This document shows positions 46,274 to 55,397 of a stretch of DNA of 64,000 nt, one piece after another. The DNA comes from Oceanicola sp. D3. Lineage in GTDB: Bacteria > Pseudomonadota > Alphaproteobacteria > Rhodobacterales > Rhodobacteraceae. The stretch's first letter is position 1. Every line of letters begins with the position of its first letter. The stretch lies in NCBI RefSeq assembly GCF_006351965.1, contig NZ_CP040932.1, forward strand, positions 1,798,001-1,862,000, written 5' to 3'. The position numbers and the translations under genes were made by a program. The notes below the pieces were generated by a model, which saw only the letters and a list, made by a program, of their open reading frames with translations, did not search any database and had not been told where the DNA came from.

Positions 46274-47112
46274 GCGTGGACGACCCGATGGACCGGATTG
46301 CCGCCGCGCTGGAGCGGATGGCACCGCCCCCGCTGAAAGACCCTGACTTTACAAGCGCTTCGGCCTTTCTATGGCACGCGGATCCGGATTCGCTGGAGCC
46401 GGTGGAGCAGGTCAACCGGGTGGATATCAGCCTGCTGATCGGCATTGACCGTTCGCGCGACACGCTGGTGGAAAACACCCGCCAGTTTGCCGCCGGTCTG
46501 CCTGCGAACAACGCCTTGCTCTGGGGCTCGCGGGGCATGGGAAAATCCAGCCTTGTCAAAGCGGTACACGCTGCGGTGCAAGCCGATTTTGCCAACCTCA
46601 AGCTGATCGAGGTGCAGCGCGAAGACCTGCCCTCCATTGGCCGGTTGCTCGGCCATCTGCGCCGCTCCGAGGCCCGCTTTCTGCTGTTTTGCGATGACCT
46701 CTCGTTCAGCCATGATGACGAGCATTACAAATCGCTTAAGGCGGTGCTCGATGGGGGTATCGCCGGGCGGCCTGAGAACGTGGTGTTTTATGCCACTTCC
46801 AACCGTCGCCACCTTATGCCGCGCGACATGATCGAGAACGAGCGCTCCACTGCGATCAGCCCAAGCGAGGCGACGGAGGAGAAGGTCTCTCTCAGTGACC
46901 GCTTTGGCCTTTGGCTGGGCTTTCATCCCTGCACGCAGGACGAGTATCTCACCATGATTTCAGGCTATTGCGCCGAATACGGCGTGGAGGTGGAGCCCGA
47001 GACCCTGCGCGCCGAGGCGATTGAATGGCAGGCCACGCGCGGCGGGCGCTCGGGGCGTGTCGCCTGGCAGTTTTTCACCGATCTGGCGGGGCGGAAGGGC
47101 GTGAAGCTCTGA
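46270..47112 (+). CDS. DUF815 AAA+ ATPase
   Basis: 280 residues from the TTG at 46270 (a GTG two codons later is possible), coupled to tat[17 protein letters not shown] is Walker [20 protein letters not shown] Walker B, and [14 protein letters not shown] the sensor I region; together they match DUF815, an uncharacterised ATPase family close to ClpX/RuvB-like AAA+ proteins. The C-terminal [17 protein letters not shown] carries the likely sensor II arginine. Its location after tatABC is common in Rhodobacteraceae, but a role in export is not shown. Confidence 0.9.
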   Translation: MSVDDPMDRIAAALERMAPPPLKDPDFTSASAFLWHADPDSLEPVEQVNRVDISLLIGIDRSRDTLVENTRQFAAGLPANNALLWGSRGMGKSSLVKAVHAAVQADFANLKLIEVQREDLPSIGRLLGHLRRSEARFLLFCDDLSFSHDDEHYKSLKAVLDGGIAGRPENVVFYATSNRRHLMPRDMIENERSTAISPSEATEEKVSLSDRFGLWLGFHPCTQDEYLTMISGYCAEYGVEVEPETLRAEAIEWQATRGGRSGRVAWQFFTDLAGRKGVKL

Positions 47113-47120
47113 GGCCGGGT

Positions 47121-47144
47121 GGTGGGCAGATTGCCCACCCTACG
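47121..47144. repeat. Dispersed 24-base palindromic repeat, copy 1
   Basis: GGTGGGCA-GAT-TGCCCACC is an 8-bp perfect stem followed by CTACG. The same 24 bases with one difference occur at 55368-55391. Both copies sit just after plus-strand genes and before minus-strand genes, as expected for an extragenic element near terminators. The rest of this 155-base gap is AT-richer and contains TTAAC/GTTAA motifs but no gene. Confidence 0.6.
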
Positions 47145-47267
47145 GTTAACCTTTGCGGCGTTAACCCGTCAAAAGACGTAGGCCACACCCTATGCACAAC
47201 TGATGCACATCCCATGCGGACGGGATTTCCGCCTGCATGGTTAAGTTAACGCCCCGTGCGCCGCCAC

Positions 47268-48443
47268 TCAGGGCAGGTAGGGGGCCGGGTCGATGGCCTG
47301 TGTGCCTTTGAGGACGATGAAATTGAGGAAAGCCGGGTTGCCGGGGCTGACCTTGGCGATGGACTGCCCTTTGGACACCTTGTCGCCCTTCTTCACGGTC
47401 ACGCCGTCGACATTGGCGTAAACCGAGGTGAGCCCGCCGTCGTGCTTGATGCCGACATAGGTCACCTGATCGTCGGTTTTGGTCACGACGAAGACGGTGC
47501 CCGCATCAGCGGCCTTCACCGGGCTGCCTGCGCTGGCCGAGAAGTTGACCGACTTGTTGCGCGACGAGAAGACCCGGCTGATCTTGCCGTTGACCGGCGA
47601 GGTGAAGCGCGCCGAACTGGCAGAGGCCTGGGTGGCCTGTTTGCCGAGATCGGGGCTTTCGGGCGTGCCGGGCGCGGGCTTGGCCTCGGTCGTCTTGGTT
47701 TGCGCCGCGGCGGGTTCGTCCTTGGGCAGCGGTTTGGCGGCCGAGGGCGGCGTTGGCGTTTCGCTGCCCGTGCCGGGCTTGGTGACGGTGGTGGGCTTGG
47801 GGCGCGAGGGCGCCTCTGGCGGGATCAGCAGGGTTTGGCCGACGCGCAGAGTGAGCTTGTCATCCAGCCCGTTCCACTCGTCCAGCGCCTTGACCGACAC
47901 GCCATAGAGGCGGGAGACGGAGTAGGCGGTTTCACCAGCCTTGACCACGTGGCGGACGGGCTCTTGCCCGGTTTGCGGCTTACGGGCCGGGGCGGCGGGG
48001 GTGATTGTGCCCTCGGCGCGGGAAATGGCGTTATCGGCCAGCACGGCTACATCAACCTGCTCGGCGGGGCGGATCGGGCCGGTGGTGGGCGCGCCGGTGG
48101 AGGGGGAGGGCTCTGCCACGCGGCGGGGCAGCAGCAGCACTTCGCCAGCGTTCAGAGAGGCTCCGGGCGGCACGGCATTGCGCGCGGCCAGCTCGTTTTC
48201 GGGGATGCCGACGCGGGCGGCAACGGAGGTGACCGTATCGCCACGCCGGGCCACGGCAACTTGGTAGCCGGGGTAGGAGAGGATGCCGCGATTGTCTGGT
48301 GCGGGCCGGGGCTCGGTGGCTTTGCGCGCGGCCTCGCTGGTGTTGAAACCGCCGCCGAAGCCGCGGAAATCGCTATCAAGACTTTCACAGGCGGTGAGGC
48401 CGAAGAGGCTCACGGATGCCACGAGAGTTGCGGTGAGACGCAT
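47268..48443 (-). CDS. nlpD: NlpD-like lipoprotein with LysM and degenerate LytM (M23) domain
   Basis: 391 residues from the ATG at 48443. The signal ends in lipobox LTAC. Two LysM-like repeats bind peptidoglycan (YQVAVARRGDTVTSVAARVG and HVVKAGETAYSVSRLYGVS). A Pro/Thr/Lys-rich linker leads to an M23 fold (about 285-391). The zinc ligands are missing: the first HxxxD region reads SVNFSASAGSPV, and the usual HxH reads FLNFIV. It is therefore an NlpD/EnvC-type activator of cell-wall amidases, not a peptidase. surE-pcm-nlpD order supports the name. Confidence 0.9.
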   Translation of the reverse strand: MRLTATLVASVSLFGLTACESLDSDFRGFGGGFNTSEAARKATEPRPAPDNRGILSYPGYQVAVARRGDTVTSVAARVGIPENELAARNAVPPGASLNAGEVLLLPRRVAEPSPSTGAPTTGPIRPAEQVDVAVLADNAISRAEGTITPAAPARKPQTGQEPVRHVVKAGETAYSVSRLYGVSVKALDEWNGLDDKLTLRVGQTLLIPPEAPSRPKPTTVTKPGTGSETPTPPSAAKPLPKDEPAAAQTKTTEAKPAPGTPESPDLGKQATQASASSARFTSPVNGKISRVFSSRNKSVNFSASAGSPVKAADAGTVFVVTKTDDQVTYVGIKHDGGLTSVYANVDGVTVKKGDKVSKGQSIAKVSPGNPAFLNFIVLKGTQAIDPAPYLP

Positions 48444-48495
48444 GACGCTCGTTCCCTCAAACTTTTGGGGGTGCCTTATTGCGGCACCTCCCTGA

Positions 48496-49143
48496 CTACT
48501 CTTTGCCCAACCCCTCGAGGAGCGGAACGAAACGCACGTCGCGCAGCTCGTCGTAGCGCAGGCCTTCTTCGGTGCGGCGCACACGGATCAGGCTTTGCAC
48601 CGCGTCCGACTGGCCAACGGGCACCACCATGATACCCCCTATGCGCAGCTGGGCCAAGAGCGGTCCGGGCGGATCTTCGGCGGCGGCTGTCACGATGATC
48701 TTGTCGAAGGGCGCATGCTCGGGCAGCCCGTGAGAGCCATCGGCGGTGAAGGTGGTGACATTGGTAAGATCCAGCTCGCGGAACAGCGCCTCGGCGGTGC
48801 GGGTAAGGCGGCGGAAACGGTCGACGGTATAGACCCGGCGGGCGAGCATGGCGAGGATCGCGGCCTGGTAGCCAGAGCCGGTGCCGACCTCGAGCACCTT
48901 GTCGCGCGGGGTGAGCTGGAGCGCCTGTGTCATCAGGCCGACGATGGAGGGCTGCGAGATGGTCTGGCCGCAGGCGATGGGCAGGGGCGTGTCGTCATAG
49001 GCGCGTTCGGAGAACAGGCCCTGCACGAATTGACCGCGGTCAACTTTTTCCATGGCGGAGAGCACCGCCTTGTCGGTGACGCCCCGGGAGCGCAGGGCGA
49101 AGAGGAACTGCATCTTGCGTTCCGCTTCCGTGCCCTCGCTCAT
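48496..49143 (-). CDS. pcm: Protein-L-isoaspartate O-methyltransferase
   Basis: 215-residue SAM-dependent enzyme that repairs isoaspartyl residues. The glycine-rich SAM motif is [15 protein letters not shown], preceded by [18 protein letters not shown], the substrate loop typical of [19 protein letters not shown] is motif II. The start overlaps the surE stop (ATGA), indicating co-translation. It is followed by nlpD. Confidence 0.95.
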   Translation of the reverse strand: MSEGTEAERKMQFLFALRSRGVTDKAVLSAMEKVDRGQFVQGLFSERAYDDTPLPIACGQTISQPSIVGLMTQALQLTPRDKVLEVGTGSGYQAAILAMLARRVYTVDRFRRLTRTAEALFRELDLTNVTTFTADGSHGLPEHAPFDKIIVTAAAEDPPGPLLAQLRIGGIMVVPVGQSDAVQSLIRVRRTEEGLRYDELRDVRFVPLLEGLGKE

Positions 49144-49925
49144 CCCAGTTTCTCCTGCAAGCGCGCCACCGCATCATGGGCGGTCAGGTCGGCGCGCATG
49201 GGGGTGATCGAGATGTGATTGGCGAGGTTGGCCGCGACATCGGTGCCCGGCCCGGTATTTTCGTGCTGGGGGCCGCCCTTGATCCAGAGGAACCGGCGAC
49301 CGGAGGGGGCGATGTGGGGCTCGACGGAGAAATTCGTTGTTTTCCTGCGGCCTTGCGTGGTGATCTTCAGCTCGCCCGCTTGGGCGGCGGCACAGGGCGG
49401 GAAGTTTACGTTGTAGAAGGTGTTGTAGCGCTCGCCCTCCCATTCGCCATGCTCCAGCAGCCAACGCAGGGTGCGGGCGCCGTGGGCGGCGGCGGCTTCG
49501 AAGGGATTTTCCAGCTCCACGTTGTCGGGGCCGTAGAACTGCGAAAGCGCCACCGAGCGCACGCCTTGCAGCGCACCTTCCATCGCGCCGCCGATGGTGC
49601 CTGAGTAGAGCGTATTTTCGGCGGCGTTGTTGCCCCGGTTGACGCCCGAGAGCACGAGATCAGGGCGCTCGCCTTCGAGCACATCGTAGAGCCCGGCGAG
49701 CACACAGTCGGCCGGGCTGCCCTCGGCGGCGAAGCGGCGCTCGCCGAGTTTGGCGATCATGGTGGGGTGGGTGTAGCTGATGCAGTGGCCGACGCCGGAT
49801 TGCTCGAAGGCGGGCGCCACCACCCAGACTTCGCCGCTTGGCCCGGCGAGATCGGCGGCAATTGCCTCAAGCACCGCCAGCCCCGGCGCGTTGATCCCGT
49901 CGTCATTGGTGATGAGAATGCGCAT
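49140..49925 (-). CDS. surE: 5'/3'-nucleotidase SurE
   Basis: 261-residue metal-dependent nucleotidase for nucleoside monophosphates. [15 protein letters not shown] carries the metal-binding Asp-Asp, [12 protein letters not shown] the conserved serine/glycine loop, and [11 protein letters not shown] with [13 protein letters not shown] complete the active site. The ATG at 49925 was chosen because the conserved core starts immediately. First gene of surE-pcm-nlpD. Confidence 0.96.
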   Translation of the reverse strand: MRILITNDDGINAPGLAVLEAIAADLAGPSGEVWVVAPAFEQSGVGHCISYTHPTMIAKLGERRFAAEGSPADCVLAGLYDVLEGERPDLVLSGVNRGNNAAENTLYSGTIGGAMEGALQGVRSVALSQFYGPDNVELENPFEAAAAHGARTLRWLLEHGEWEGERYNTFYNVNFPPCAAAQAGELKITTQGRRKTTNFSVEPHIAPSGRRFLWIKGGPQHENTGPGTDVAANLANHISITPMRADLTAHDAVARLQEKLG

Positions 49926-50052
49926 GTTGCCCCGCTTCTTGCCCGTGCCTCCTGCATAGGCGAGCGCCCGCCCGCTCACAAGCGGAAGGCCGCTGCGGCT
50001 GGTGCGCGCTGTGGCATTTTCTTGCTGAAAATACTCAAACCGCCGCTTGGCC

Positions 50053-50709
50053 TCAGGCGATAACCTCGGTGAGCAAGCGGGCGGCTTCATCGGCCGGGCT
50101 TGTCAGGGGCGCGCGATCTTCGCCGGGGAAGAAGCGGGCGCGGGTGGCGGTGGGCATGGGCTGGGGCTCCAGCACCACGACGCGGGGGCCGGTCTTGGCG
50201 GTTTCGGCCTGCCAGCCGCGCACCAGTGCCATCTGCGCGGCCTTGGTGGTGCCGTAGTGGCCGAAGAACTTTTGCCCACCGCGCGTGTCGTCAAAGAAGG
50301 CCGCCGTGCCGGAGCGGGCCAGCAGCAGCGGCTCGACCAGCGAGATCAGTCGCCGGGTGGCGGTGAGGTTGGTGTCGAGGCTCTTTTGCCAGTCTTTCTC
50401 GTCCAGATGCGCGGTGGGGCCGAGCGGGGCGGCATGCACGGCGGCGTGGATCCAGAGGTCGATGCCACCCCAGCGGCCCGCGATGGAGCTGACCAGCTGT
50501 TCCATGGCCGCTTCCACCCCGATGTCCATCGGCGCGAGCGTGGCGGCTCCGCCTTTGGCGCGGATGCGGTCGTCCAGCTCTTCGAGCGCGCCGGTGGTGC
50601 GGGCCACGGCGATGATGTGATGGGATGGGGCCAGTGCCTCGGCGAAGGCGGCGCCGAGGCCGCGGGAGGCCCCGGTGATGAGGGCTGTTTTCTCGGCTGT
50701 CTGTGTCAT
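50053..50709 (-). CDS. SDR-family oxidoreductase
   Basis: 218 residues from the ATG at 50709 ([20 protein letters not shown]). The Rossmann motif TGASRGLG and the dinucleotide half of the fold are clear, and the catalytic Tyr-x3-Lys is present in [10 protein letters not shown]. The usual serine block is replaced by [10 protein letters not shown], an acidic variant seen in related YciK-like proteins. The product is cytosolic with an unknown substrate. It lies 127 bases upstream of surE on the same strand. Confidence 0.85.
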   Translation of the reverse strand: MTQTAEKTALITGASRGLGAAFAEALAPSHHIIAVARTTGALEELDDRIRAKGGAATLAPMDIGVEAAMEQLVSSIAGRWGGIDLWIHAAVHAAPLGPTAHLDEKDWQKSLDTNLTATRRLISLVEPLLLARSGTAAFFDDTRGGQKFFGHYGTTKAAQMALVRGWQAETAKTGPRVVVLEPQPMPTATRARFFPGEDRAPLTSPADEAARLLTEVIA

Positions 50710-50840
50710 GGGGCCGGGTGTGGCGCGGGGCGCGGGTGTCGTCAAGACCGATCCGTGGTCGCCCCGGGGCTGGCGAGGTGCCGACGATGGGGCGAAGAGG
50801 GGCCGGAAAGGCCCCGATGAGGCCCCGCGCGGCGCGGCGC

Positions 50841-51101
50841 TCAGCCGGGCAGGCTGAGGCGCAGGGGTTTGCCGTCGAGTTTGAGCGTGAGGCTGCGGCT
50901 GCCGATGCCGGTCACGGTGCCGCCTGCGGCTTGGGTGCCGAGGGCCACGGTTTCGACCCGGCCCGAGCGGTGGCGCAGGATGGCGCGGCGGGCGTTGGGC
51001 TTGCCGATGATGGCAATGAGCGACAGCGCGCCGAGGTCCAGCGCGTTGCGTGTGGTGGCGATCCGGGCGGCCTCTTGCTGGCCTTCTGTCGGTTCGGTCA
51101 T
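50841..51101 (-). CDS. Small conserved protein with PilP/GspC-like beta domain
   Basis: 86 residues from the ATG at 51101. Residues about 13-86 (ATTRNALDLGALSLIAIIGK, RRAILRHRSGRVETVALGTQ, TGIGSRSLTLKLDGKPLRL) show the alternating pattern of the small beta-barrel found in PilP/GspC proteins and at the C-terminus of several Rhodobacteraceae proteins. There is no signal or membrane anchor, so it is not a usual pilus component. The function is unknown. Confidence 0.62.
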   Translation of the reverse strand: MTEPTEGQQEAARIATTRNALDLGALSLIAIIGKPNARRAILRHRSGRVETVALGTQAAGGTVTGIGSRSLTLKLDGKPLRLSLPG

Positions 51102-51125
51102 CTCTCTCTCGTCTCCAAAATGCGG

Positions 51126-51150
51126 GCGCCCCGGGAGTGACCCGGGGCGC
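51126..51150 (-). terminator. Perfect 10-bp hairpin between two minus-strand genes
   Basis: GCGCCCCGGG and CCCGGGGCGC form a perfect 10-bp stem with an AGTGA loop, between the DUF2199 stop (51243) and the start of the 86-residue protein gene (51101). There is no T-run. It may end the upstream transcript or lie in the leader of the downstream gene. Confidence 0.45.
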
Positions 51151-51242
51151 GCAAGCAGGCGGCCTAGCAGGGCGTGTGAGAGAGGGCCAGAGGGACAGGT
51201 CGTCACAGGGGGTGACGGCTGCGTGAGGCGGCGGAAGAGCGC

Positions 51243-51905
51243 CTAGTCTTCGCGCTTGGGCTCAGATTTGGCCTCTGGTTCGGGCCCATCCCCAAGGTGG
51301 CCGCGCAGATCGGTGCCGGTGGTGGCGTAGATCTGGAGCAGCGTATCAAAGGTGATGCCGCTCTCTTGCGCAGCCCGCAGCGGCCCGGCGTGGGGAAACA
51401 GGGCAGGCCGGTCGGTGGGCCCGGCGGTGGTGAGCATGCAGGGCGTGGGTTGGCGCGGCGCGGTGCCGGGGAGGGCATTGGCCAGCACGGCCTCGCATCC
51501 GTCAAAGGGCGGAAAGGGCGGCAGGGTGGCGGCCGAATGGGCCTCGAAATGCTCGCGCGCCACCATCGCCCATGGCCCGAAGCAGAAGTAGCCATCATGC
51601 CCCCGGATCGGCACGGGGAGGATGCAGCGGATAAAGTAGGAGTCTCCCAAGCGGCAGAGGTCGGTCGTCAGCCGGTCGCGGCCGTGCTGCATCAGGACTT
51701 CGCCGGTCTCGCCGCGATTGCCGTGGGGCCAGACATCGGGGTGATCGAAGCCAAGGTCGATCAGGCCGGGAGAGGCGATGCCGCAGCAGGGGCAGCGATA
51801 GTCGGGGTCGAGGAAGTTGGCCCAGCGTGGGTCATGGTCCAGCGCCGGGTCGGCGCCAGCGGTTGTGAGCGCGTCGGAGAACCATTGGGGGGCGTTGAAG
51901 GCCAT
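51243..51905 (-). CDS. DUF2199 domain protein
   Basis: 220 residues from the ATG at 51905 (MAFNAPQWFSDALTTAGADP). The central YRCPCCGIASPGLIDLGFD, followed by DLCRLGDSYFIRCILPVPI and GYFCFGPWAMV, matches DUF2199, a family with a putative zinc-binding CxCC near the N-terminus. The C-terminal tail is Pro- and charge-rich (EPEAKSEPKRED). The function is unknown, and the protein is probably cytosolic. A longer upstream frame to 52193 is rejected as it lacks similarity. Confidence 0.8.
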   Translation of the reverse strand: MAFNAPQWFSDALTTAGADPALDHDPRWANFLDPDYRCPCCGIASPGLIDLGFDHPDVWPHGNRGETGEVLMQHGRDRLTTDLCRLGDSYFIRCILPVPIRGHDGYFCFGPWAMVAREHFEAHSAATLPPFPPFDGCEAVLANALPGTAPRQPTPCMLTTAGPTDRPALFPHAGPLRAAQESGITFDTLLQIYATTGTDLRGHLGDGPEPEAKSEPKRED

Positions 51906-52229
51906 GGCAAAGATGTGGCCGCTCGGGCGGGAAGGGTCAAGCCGGGCGGCGCAGGCTGCCCTTGCGTTAATTGCGCGTGAATGCGGGGTGAATGTGCCGG
52001 GCCTGCGATGGCAAATGCGCGCCGGGCCGGGCAAAGCTGTTGGTGCAGGCCCGATATGGCCCGCGACTTTGTAAGCAAGCACGGCATTTTCAGCCAGTAT
52101 TTCGAGTTTGATATTTGAAACCAGAAGATCCGGGCCTCCCCGACACCCGGACCCCGGGCCACACTCGCCCGACCCCAGAGAAGACCCCGGCATTCCTCCC
52201 CGTGGCCGGGGTCTTTTTCTGTCTGGCGC
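51906..52229 (+). ncRNA. Gene-free gap with candidate small RNA ending at an intrinsic terminator
   Basis: This 324-base gap holds no convincing protein gene on either strand. The plus strand ends in a strong hairpin with a T-run (52183-52218), yet no plus-strand gene lies upstream before 47112. An AT-rich stretch at about 52078-52128 (GCATTTTCAGCCAGTATTTC, then TTTGATATTTGAAACC) could hold a promoter, giving an RNA of roughly 100 bases with several GC-rich dyads. No match to 6S, SRP RNA, tmRNA or RNase P is visible. The evidence is only the orphan terminator, so confidence is low. Confidence 0.25.
52183..52218 (+). terminator. Strong intrinsic terminator without an upstream plus-strand gene
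   Basis: GACCCCGGC and GCCGGGGTC make a 9-bp perfect stem around 13 bases, followed on the plus strand by five T residues. Read on the minus strand it would follow the DUF6958-like gene stop, but with only TTCTCT after the stem. It may serve that gene, a plus-strand small RNA, or both. Confidence 0.7.
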
Positions 52230-52523
52230 TCAGCAGCGCCGGAGCCGGACGGGGGGCTTGGGTGCACGGGCGAGCAGGCCCTTTGCTTCCAGATCGAGTT
52301 GCACGCATTTGAGCCACCATCCGGCGGTGTCGCCGCCGGGAAAGAGCGCTGCGTCGAGCCGGGGCAGGAGGGCGGCCTTGGCTTCGGGCACCTTCATACC
52401 CGGTGCCTCGCTGGGCAGGACGGCGAGGAGGGCTGCGCGCATATCGAGATATTTCGCGCGGTTCACGCGGCTGGTCTTGCCGGGGGTGTTGACGTTTTCG
52501 ACCTCGATCTTCTCGTCGCTCAT
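52230..52523 (-). CDS. DUF6958-like small protein
   Basis: 97 residues from the ATG at 52523. MSDEKIEVENVNTPGKTSRV and the later GGDTAGWWLKCVQLDLEAKG are highly characteristic of a small conserved family (DUF6958). The fold looks helical, resembling a winged-helix-like cytosolic protein. The C-terminus is basic (PPVRLRRC). The function is unknown. Confidence 0.78.
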   Translation of the reverse strand: MSDEKIEVENVNTPGKTSRVNRAKYLDMRAALLAVLPSEAPGMKVPEAKAALLPRLDAALFPGGDTAGWWLKCVQLDLEAKGLLARAPKPPVRLRRC

Positions 52524-52651
52524 GGGGCCTCCTGCGCCGGGTGGGGGCAGGTTAGCCCAAGAGGATGGCCCGGCAAATGGCCCATCGGTGCCCGCAGTTT
52601 GCCATGCTTTGATGGTTTTCCTTCAGGGGAGAGAAAAAGAACGGCAGGGCC

Positions 52652-52945
52652 ATGGCTTACGTGACAGACCCGGGGATGGACGTGAAAGTGGCGCGCGCGT
52701 TGCGGCGGGGGCGCAAGTCGCTCGTGCTGGCCTATCTGTTTTGGCTATTCTGCGGCGGCCTTGGGGTGCATCGGTTTTACCTTGGCGCATGGGTCACGGG
52801 CGCGGCGCAGGCGGTGCTGGTGCTGCTGGGGCTTGCGCTGGTGCTGGAGGGCGTTGGCCTGCCGATGCTCATGGCTTGGCTGGTCTGGTTGCTTATTGAC
52901 GCGTTTTACATTCCGGCCTTGGCGCGCAAGCGAGTGTGGGTGTGA
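52652..52945 (+). CDS. TM2 domain membrane protein
   Basis: 97 residues. After a basic N-terminal stretch (ARALRRGRKS) come two hydrophobic helices, with GGLGVHRFYLG in the loop between them, the TM2 domain hallmark. The C-terminal helix ends FYIPALARKRVWV. TM2 proteins are small inner-membrane proteins without a defined general role. Confidence 0.88.
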   Translation: MAYVTDPGMDVKVARALRRGRKSLVLAYLFWLFCGGLGVHRFYLGAWVTGAAQAVLVLLGLALVLEGVGLPMLMAWLVWLLIDAFYIPALARKRVWV

Positions 52946-52985
52946 GCGCCCGGGACGGGATTTGCGCGGGCTTGCCCGGCCTGCG

Positions 52986-54017
52986 TCAGGCGTTCTGGCG
53001 GGCCTGAGCGAAGGAGAGCAGGCGGCGACGCTGCTCGCACCACAGGTGGAGGCGGGCGTTGCGCAGGCTTTCGCGGATGGTCATGCGATTGGCGATGGCC
53101 AGCTCGGCATGGTCGCGCAGCACCTCGGGCAGCCGGTAGAAGGGGATGCGGCTGTGAACGTGGTGGACGTGGTGGATGCCGATGTTGGCAGAGAGCCATT
53201 GTAGCCAGCCGGGCAGGATGTAGTGCGAGGAGCCGTGCAGGGCGGCGTCATGCAGCTGCCAGTCGGCCTCTTCTTCCCAATGGGTCGTTTCAAACTGGTG
53301 CTGGACGTAAAACAGCCAGACCCCGGCGGTGGCGGCCAGCAGAGTGGAGGGCAGGAAGATCAGCAGGATCGGGGCGAGGCCGCCGAAGTGCAGGATCAGG
53401 CCCAGCGCGGCAAGGATGGCGGCGTTGGTGGCCATGGCGCTGACCCAGTAGCGTGCCTTTGCGAGCAGGCCGAGGGGCAGGCGGTTTTGCAGGAAAAACA
53501 GGTAGCCCGGGCCGAGGCCGAAGAGCACCAGCGGGCTGCGGTAGAGCCGGTAACGCAGGCGGCGCAGGGGCGAGGCGGCTTGATACTCGGCCACGGTGAG
53601 CGTGTGGATGTCGCCGATGCCACGCCGCGACAGGTTGCCCGAGGCGCTGTGGTGCATCGAGTGGGTGCGGCGCCAGACATCGTAGGGCGTGAGGGTGAGG
53701 ACGCCGAGCACGCGGCCGAGCCAGTCTGACAAAGTGCGATTGTCGAAGAAGGCACCGTGGCCGCAATCATGCTGGATGGCGAAGAGGCGCAGGAGGAAGG
53801 CGGCGTTGCAGAGCGACAGCGCAAGGGTGAGCCAGTAGCTATAGGAGAGCGACCACCACGCGAGCGCCCAGAGAGAGACAAAGGGGCCGATGGTGACGCC
53901 CAGCTCGAAGAGCGAGCGGGAGGGGGTGGAGGCGCGGTAGCGGGACAGGATCGAAACCCAGTCTTTTGCGGCCCGGGGGGCGGAGTCGTGCTGGGGAGAA
54001 TGCGCCTGATCTGTCAT
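52986..54017 (-). CDS. Membrane fatty acid desaturase
   Basis: 343-residue integral membrane di-iron enzyme. The three histidine boxes are intact: HDCGH (83-87), HSMHH (119-123) and HHVHH (near 275). Hydrophobic pairs at about 38-78 and 190-240 give the family topology. It resembles omega-6/delta-12 type acyl-lipid desaturases; exact regiochemistry cannot be inferred. In a Rhodobacteraceae cell, where vaccenic acid is made by the anaerobic route, it would add further unsaturation. It is divergent from the FAD oxidoreductase gene with 98 bases between. Confidence 0.92.
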   Translation of the reverse strand: MTDQAHSPQHDSAPRAAKDWVSILSRYRASTPSRSLFELGVTIGPFVSLWALAWWSLSYSYWLTLALSLCNAAFLLRLFAIQHDCGHGAFFDNRTLSDWLGRVLGVLTLTPYDVWRRTHSMHHSASGNLSRRGIGDIHTLTVAEYQAASPLRRLRYRLYRSPLVLFGLGPGYLFFLQNRLPLGLLAKARYWVSAMATNAAILAALGLILHFGGLAPILLIFLPSTLLAATAGVWLFYVQHQFETTHWEEEADWQLHDAALHGSSHYILPGWLQWLSANIGIHHVHHVHSRIPFYRLPEVLRDHAELAIANRMTIRESLRNARLHLWCEQRRRLLSFAQARQNA

Positions 54018-54115
54018 GTGCCTGCTTCTTGTGGTTGCCTGCGGACATAGAGGATTGCGGGGGCTTTGGAAACGAGTCCTTTCATGAAAGGCGAGAGAGG
54101 GAAGGCGGGGGCGGG

Positions 54116-55363
54116 ATGGCCGAGTTCGACGTTGCGATCGCGGGGGCGGGGATTGTTGGGGTGAGCGCGGCGCTTTGGGCGCGGATGCGGGGCCTCAGCG
54201 TGGTGTTGATCGACCCGGCGGCGCCCGGCTCGGGCACCAGCTATGGCAATGCCTGCACGCTGGCGACCTATGGCTGCCTGCCGGTGAACGACCCCGCTGT
54301 GCTGCGCGACCTGCCGACGCTGCTGTTTGGACGGGACAGCCCGCTTTCGATCTCGTGGCGTCATGCGCTGCGCCATCCGCGCTGGATGCTGACTTTCTTG
54401 GCGAATTGCCGTGCGGGGCCATCGGGGCGGATTGCGGCGCAGCTTGCGACCTTGCTGGCCCATGCCGACGGCGGGCTGAACCCGCTGATCGAGGCGGCGG
54501 GCGCGCAGGATTTGGTAAAGGCGCGGGGGCAGCTCACGGTTTGGTCGACGGGCAAGGCGGGGGAGGCGGCAGAGGCCGGGCTGGCGCGGCGGCGGGCGCT
54601 TGGGGTGAGCTGGCGCGAGGTGAGCGCTGCGGAGGCGCGCGAGATGGAGCCGGGGCTGGTGCTGCCGGTGGCACGGGCGGTGCTGTTCGACGACGCGCGG
54701 CATGTGAGCGACCCTGAGGCGCTGGTGCAGCGCTTTCATGCGCGGTTCACGGAGCTGGGGGGCGAGTCGGTGGTGGCGCAGGTCAGCGAGATGCGGGAGC
54801 GTGGCGATGGGGTGGAGGTGGTTGCGGGAGGGCAGGTGATTGGCGCGGGGCGTGCGGTTGTGGCGGCGGGGGCGTTTTCAGGCCGGATCGCGGGCGCAGG
54901 GACGGCGCGACTGCCGCTGGGGACGGAGCGGGGCTATCACTTGCAGTTCGGGCACGATGTTCGGCGTGTGGCCCGCCCGGTGGGCTGGGCTGAGGGGGGC
55001 TTTTACGCCTCACCTATGGCACGCGGCACGCGGCTGGCGGGGACGGTGGAGATTGCCGGGCTGGAGGCTGCGGCGAACCGAGGGCGGCTGGCGTATTTGC
55101 GACGCAGGGGCGAGGAGATGCTGGGGCCGCTGCCGGGGCCGGAGAGCGAGTGGCTGGGGTTTCGCCCGACGCTGCCGGATTCGCTGCCGGTGATCGGCGT
55201 GCGCCCGGGGGCGGAGCGGATCATCCATGCGTTTGGGCACCAGCATCTCGGGCTGACGCTCGGCGGGGTGACCGGGCGGATCGTGGCGGATTTGGCGGAG
55301 GGGCGGCAGCCGAATATCGACATCAGCGGGCTGCGCGCGGATCGGCGGTTTTGGGGGGCCTAG
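54116..55363 (+). CDS. DadA-like FAD-dependent amino acid dehydrogenase/oxidoreductase
   Basis: 415 residues from the ATG at 54116 (MAEFDVAIAGAGIVGVSAAL), preceded by a purine-rich GAGAGAGGGAAGG. GAGIVGVSAALWARMRGLSV is the FAD-binding dinucleotide fold, and the C-terminal LPVIGVRPGAERIIHAFGHQ with GLTLGGVTGRIVADL is the second FAD motif of the DAO superfamily. It is similar to D-amino acid dehydrogenase small subunits that feed electrons to the respiratory chain. The substrate remains open (D-amino acids or other imino-forming substrates). Confidence 0.87.
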   Translation: MAEFDVAIAGAGIVGVSAALWARMRGLSVVLIDPAAPGSGTSYGNACTLATYGCLPVNDPAVLRDLPTLLFGRDSPLSISWRHALRHPRWMLTFLANCRAGPSGRIAAQLATLLAHADGGLNPLIEAAGAQDLVKARGQLTVWSTGKAGEAAEAGLARRRALGVSWREVSAAEAREMEPGLVLPVARAVLFDDARHVSDPEALVQRFHARFTELGGESVVAQVSEMRERGDGVEVVAGGQVIGAGRAVVAAGAFSGRIAGAGTARLPLGTERGYHLQFGHDVRRVARPVGWAEGGFYASPMARGTRLAGTVEIAGLEAAANRGRLAYLRRRGEEMLGPLPGPESEWLGFRPTLPDSLPVIGVRPGAERIIHAFGHQHLGLTLGGVTGRIVADLAEGRQPNIDISGLRADRRFWGA

Positions 55364-55367
55364 GGAT

Positions 55368-55391
55368 GGTGGGCAGATTGCCTACCCTACG
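55368..55391. repeat. Dispersed 24-base palindromic repeat, copy 2
   Basis: Differs from copy 1 (47121-47144) only by T for C in the right arm (GCCTACC), which breaks one pair of the stem. It sits between the FAD oxidoreductase stop and an intrinsic terminator. Confidence 0.6.
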
Positions 55392-55397
55392 TGAAAA

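Noticed and set aside
52100-52218. SRP 4.5S RNA, tmRNA or tRNA in the gap after the DUF2199 gene
   Set aside because: No GGAA tetraloop helix with the expected SRP core, no tRNA-like ends and no CCA arm are visible.
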